A stretch of DNA of 64,000 nucleotides from positions 1 through 64,000 of the forward strand of contig SKCR01035565.1 in NCBI GenBank assembly GCA_019454045.1, given 5' to 3'. Numbering within the stretch: position 1 is the first letter of the stretch; each line of letters starts with the position of its first letter. Source of the DNA: Zanthoxylum bungeanum (lineage: Eukaryota > Streptophyta > Magnoliopsida > Sapindales > Rutaceae). Below the pieces are notes generated by a model. It was given only the letters and a program-made list of their open reading frames with translations. It did not search any database and was not told where the DNA came from. The position numbers and the translations under genes were made by a program. Of this stretch, positions 60,135 to 64,000 are shown in pieces.

Positions 60135-61330
60135 ATTTCCCACTTGGCCTATAGCCAGTCACTCGAGTGTCTTACACCCGAACTATATACGGTTCGCTCA
60201 AACTGCTGAGGAAAAGCTTTCGTCAGCGGATTTGTATGATTATCGTCTGATGCAATTTATTCGATCATCACATCGCCACGATGTATAATCCGAACGAATC
60301 AGATGAATAGTCGAAGTATATATCTGGATCGTTGATGAGACCATTAATTCATTAGTCTGCGCTGTAGCCTAGCTCAGCTGTTAACAGAACTACATCTAAT
60401 CTAATTAGATTTGTTAATGACCCAGATGGTTTCTATTGCTGCCTCAGCTGCAGCAATAACCCGCATTTGTTGTTTATTCGGTAACAGTATCTTGCTTGGA
60501 AGATTTCCAACTCACTGTTCCGTTATTCAAATTGTATAGTACCGTTTAGCGACTTCAAGTCATTTTTATCGGTTAGGAAACTTGCAGCAGTGATCCCAAT
60601 CACTTCAAGTTCTCATTCTCCATAGTTTAAGACATCATCCTTAGTTCTCTAAGATACTAACAGATGTTCTTAATATCAATCTAGTGACTATCACTTGGAT
60701 TGACCTATTTGTGAATCCATATGCTCAAAGCATATGAGATACCAGGTCGTGTACATTTTTCAATGTACGAGTTCTCGCAAAGTGTCAACAACCTTTAGAT
60801 CTAACTCAGTAGATCTTATTCCTAGAATAAAGGTTGTTTCCCAAGAATTCTATGGAGAATTTTAATGAAAGCCAAGCTTTCACCGATTGTTATATGGGAA
60901 TATCATTTCCAAGAAATGACATATCATCATTATTTAGGACATCATTGTCAGTGCGCTCCCACTAACCTCTTTATATACACAAGAATCATTTCTCGTTTTG
61001 AATTAAATCATAAACCATTATGATTACATCAAAACGATAATTCCAAGAACCTAATGCTTACTTCAATCCAAACATAGATCGAATAACTTGCAAATCTTAT
61101 TTGCTAGTTTTGGTACGACAAAACCGTCAGGATGTTATAAACATTCTCCAAAAAAGGTTTTCGATTAAGGAAAGTGATTTTGACGTTCAGCTGCCATATT
61201 TCATTAATGAAACATGCAGCATCAGTAAGCATTATCTAAATGGATTTAACGTGGCAACAGGTAAAAGATTTCATTGTAATCAACACAATATTGATAATGA
61301 TATCTTTCGGCTACAAGCCTAGCTTAGTAT
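60135..61330 (-). pseudogene. copia reverse transcriptase and RNase H of element F
   Basis: The minus strand shows a purine-rich GGCCAAGTGGGAAAT tract next to the LTR, RNase H remnants to about 60850, then reverse transcriptase words (FGLK, ALGSWNYRFDVIIMVYDLIQ, SFLGNDIPI, QSVKAWLS) with many stops. The region homologous to the altered KRKPFGGCLQHP run of B and C is at about 61165-61120 and has the same short TAYAACATCC form, with further indels. Confidence 0.8.
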
Positions 61331-62990
61331 GTTGGTATGCTGCCATCCACGTATGTCTTCCTTGAAGACTTATATAGTACCAATAGGCACAATGCCTTGC
61401 GGTACAACAACTAGTGTCCAAACCTAGTTGTTATACATGGAATCCATTTCGGACTCATGGCACTTTGCCATAATAGGGTGTCGATACCTTGTATCACTTC
61501 CTCATACGTAGTCAGTTGGTATTTCTTAAAAGATTGACATCTTTATGAGGTGAGATCAGAAACCTTTACCCTAGGTTGTTTTCTGACTCTCTCCGATCTA
61601 CGCGGTTCTTGTGTATTCTAAGATTTCTGGTATAGTTTCATCCATGATGAACTGTTTGTGTTCCATTAAGGACTTGGTGCCTTGAACAGTATAACTCCGA
61701 TTTCCATCGAGTTTTACTATCCTCCCACTTACCACTGCATATCGGTATTCCTTTTAGGAAAACCGCATGGTGAGCAACAATTACATTGTTCTCAAGTGAG
61801 TTGTATAAGTACTATACTTTGGTTTCCCTAGGATAACCTACAATTGGAACTTATCCAATTTGGGTTCTTGTTTGGTATCATCCAAACATATGCTTAGCAT
61901 TCCCAAATCAACAGGAATGAGAAAACCCGGTTTCTTTCTTGTTCATATGTAATATGAAGTCTATCAAACAGATTTTAATGGAATCTTATTCAAAATAAGT
62001 ATTGCACTGTTAATGCTTATCCTTTGAAGGAAAATGGTAGCTCAGATCGACTCATGATTAACCTTATCATGTCCCACAAAATTCGATTTCTCCGTTCAGA
62101 CACACCGTCAAACTGATGTTTTCCGGGAGGAGTCCTCATTGAAAGAATACTATAACTCTTTCAAGTATTTGAGAAACTTATTGCTTAAGTATTTTCCATC
62201 TCGGTCTTTTTAATACTTTAGCCGATCTGTTTGTCTACTTCGTGTCAAAACTCCAAAAGTTTTCGATTTATGTTTCATAAGAGACACATAACCATAACGT
62301 GATGCCACATCCGTTAAGGTCACGGAATACTCATATCCACCTCTAGCCTAGCTATATATGGGCCCACTTACGTCATTATGAACGAGGGCTAACAGATCGA
62401 TGACACTTACACTTTTACCAAGTAAAAGGTATTTTAGGTACTTTACCTAATAAACTAGATTCGTAGACATCATTTGAATGGAATCAAATAGTCCTAGTAT
62501 CCACTCTTCAAAAGTGTGGATATACAAGTCTTGTTTAATGTGTCTCAGACAGCACTGCCACAAATAAGTCTCATCTGATCAAATCAGTTTGAGCTACTTG
62601 TTTGTCATGTTATATGTTTGAGATTTATTTATATTCAAAATATAAATACTGTTATTCACATCTAATGTGTTTATCTCAATATCATCTTTATAAAATAAAA
62701 CACTTTAGTGTTCTAGAATATAAAGGTATACTCACAACGAGTTATACTCGATATAGAGATAATGTTTCTAGTCAAACTAGTTACATTATAACAGTTTTGT
62801 AATTTAAGTACACACCCAAATGATAGTTCTTAAACTTAGGTATCTACGGTTGAAATAGCGACTGTCGTCCCATTTCCGATTCACAGATTAATCTCATCTG
62901 AAGTCAGTATCCTGCTTACAGCAGATTCTGCACATCAATGCATATTTATGTATCACACTAGGTATTTAAAATCCAAATTTAATACTAGTA
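61331..62990 (-). pseudogene. copia integrase and protease region of element F
   Basis: Collinear on the minus strand with 46744-47930 of element C in reverse, including the KHKSE-like region at about 62270-62320. Decayed by stops and frameshifts. Confidence 0.75.
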
Positions 62991-64000
62991 GTGAACATAA
63001 TTATGACAAATATACTTAAAGTCAGAGCCTTGCCCTTTTCTTATTCCTTCATGTCTGCCTTGTCCATACGGCAGTCACGCTTCAATGACTCTGTTTGTCA
63101 CAGTTTAGGTAGACATCTTGGGATATGTCTTTTATCTTCCGAGAAGACTATATGATTTCGCCTTTGCCATTTTCTACATTCTAGAAGCCTTTGGCCAAGC
63201 CTTGGCCTTCTAGAATATTGAAGTAAGATGCGCCTTGCGCTACTTGCCTTATTGCAAACTTTGGCTTTGTCTCATTGAGATGGCCATTAACTCTCCAAGA
63301 GTTATTATTGCAATTAATACTTCTAAGATCTAAGAATAGATCTATGAAGATCCTTCAATTTCTTCATCATACTTTAATGATCTAATCCTTAGTTCTGATT
63401 AGGAATTAAGGAGTCCTTTTGACAAGTATAATGGATTAAACATTAAAGTTATCATCACATGAATCTTCAAAGATTATGCTCTACTATTTGCTTAACTCCG
63501 GGCTTAGGCCTAAGATGTTATTTTATCAAATAAAGTAACTTCTTAGTTTCAGGACTATCCTGAAATTTTTTCCCAATTTGAAAATTAAAGTCGTCTAAAC
63601 ACATTTTCCCTAGGATAATGTTTTAAACACTAATCTTTCAATTTAATCTTGATTCAATAGTCAAACTATTTAATCAACGATTTCAGGTAAATCTAATATA
63701 ATGATTACTATAGTCTAACTATATAACTTATTACAATTTTATTGGTTAAAAATCAAATAATATTGATTACTATAATCCAATTATATAATATTATAAATGA
63801 TCGGTAAAATTCAAATATATATTGATTACTATAATCCAATTATATAATCAACTATAAATGAAGTAGTTTGAATACAATCCAACTGTTTAATTAAAACAAC
63901 AATAAATATTAGTCCAACTAATATATAATTTATTTGACGAATGATATTTGATTGAGCGCGTATGGCAAGTGACTAAACGAATATTGCAAATATAATACTT
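62991..64000 (-). pseudogene. copia gag and leader start of element F
   Basis: A degraded gag zinc-knuckle region at about 63060-63120 (minus strand, cf. 33580-33622 in B) and AT-rich gag/leader sequence to the window edge. The 5' LTR is outside the window. Confidence 0.7.

Overview
This is a repeat-rich, AT-rich nuclear segment of a flowering plant, most likely a eudicot. It has one host gene with small GT-AG introns, a telo-box and a G-box. That gene is an SR34/SR30-type serine/arginine-rich splicing factor on the + strand (CDS 15648-18126, eleven coding exons, 252 residues). Almost everything else is LTR-retrotransposon sequence: Ty1/copia elements with tRNA-Met primer sites, and a Ty3/gypsy-like (Tat/Athila-style) non-autonomous family.

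Layout. 889-7794: a decayed minus-strand copia element (H), split by a truncated gypsy-like copy (G, 3035-5559). 7795-12088: a plus-strand copy of the same gypsy-like family (I). 12089-12542: a piece of copia LTR. 12543-14250: unassigned and simple repeats. 14250-18600: the SR gene. 18600-20439: mixed repeats. 20440-26000: copia element K, carrying a solo LTR (S2). 26001-53636: self-nested copia elements of one family. LTR 'A' is split by complete element B (26675-38552, minus, TSD TATGA) and by complete element C (about 38867-51313, plus, inside a duplicated AGGGAT). Solo LTRs S1 and S3 sit inside B and C. LTR D (51710-53636) follows. 54323-58215: a third gypsy-like copy (E), cut into D's internal region. 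58216-64000: minus-strand copia element F, running off the end.

The most unusual content is in the gypsy-like family. Copies I and E each carry, just upstream of their 3' untranslated region, a degraded gene related to LOG (cytokinin riboside 5'-monophosphate phosphoribohydrolase). Both end in the same extra tail, which has a basic KKRK stretch and an LDIDLN ending. This looks like a host gene captured by a retroelement and then amplified. The LTR of copy E also has six exact copies of GACACGTGGC, an ABA-response-element/G-box type motif, just upstream of its TATA box. The other copies have unrelated GGAGTGTT-type repeats in that place.

Other points: the copia family nests in itself with readable target-site duplications. 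The 5' LTR of B carries a tract almost identical to the LTR of F rather than to its own partner LTR. Copies B and C share a compensated frameshift in reverse transcriptase. Coordinates of LTRs with TG/CA ends and duplications are exact to a base or two; boundaries called 'about' were read by eye from similarity.
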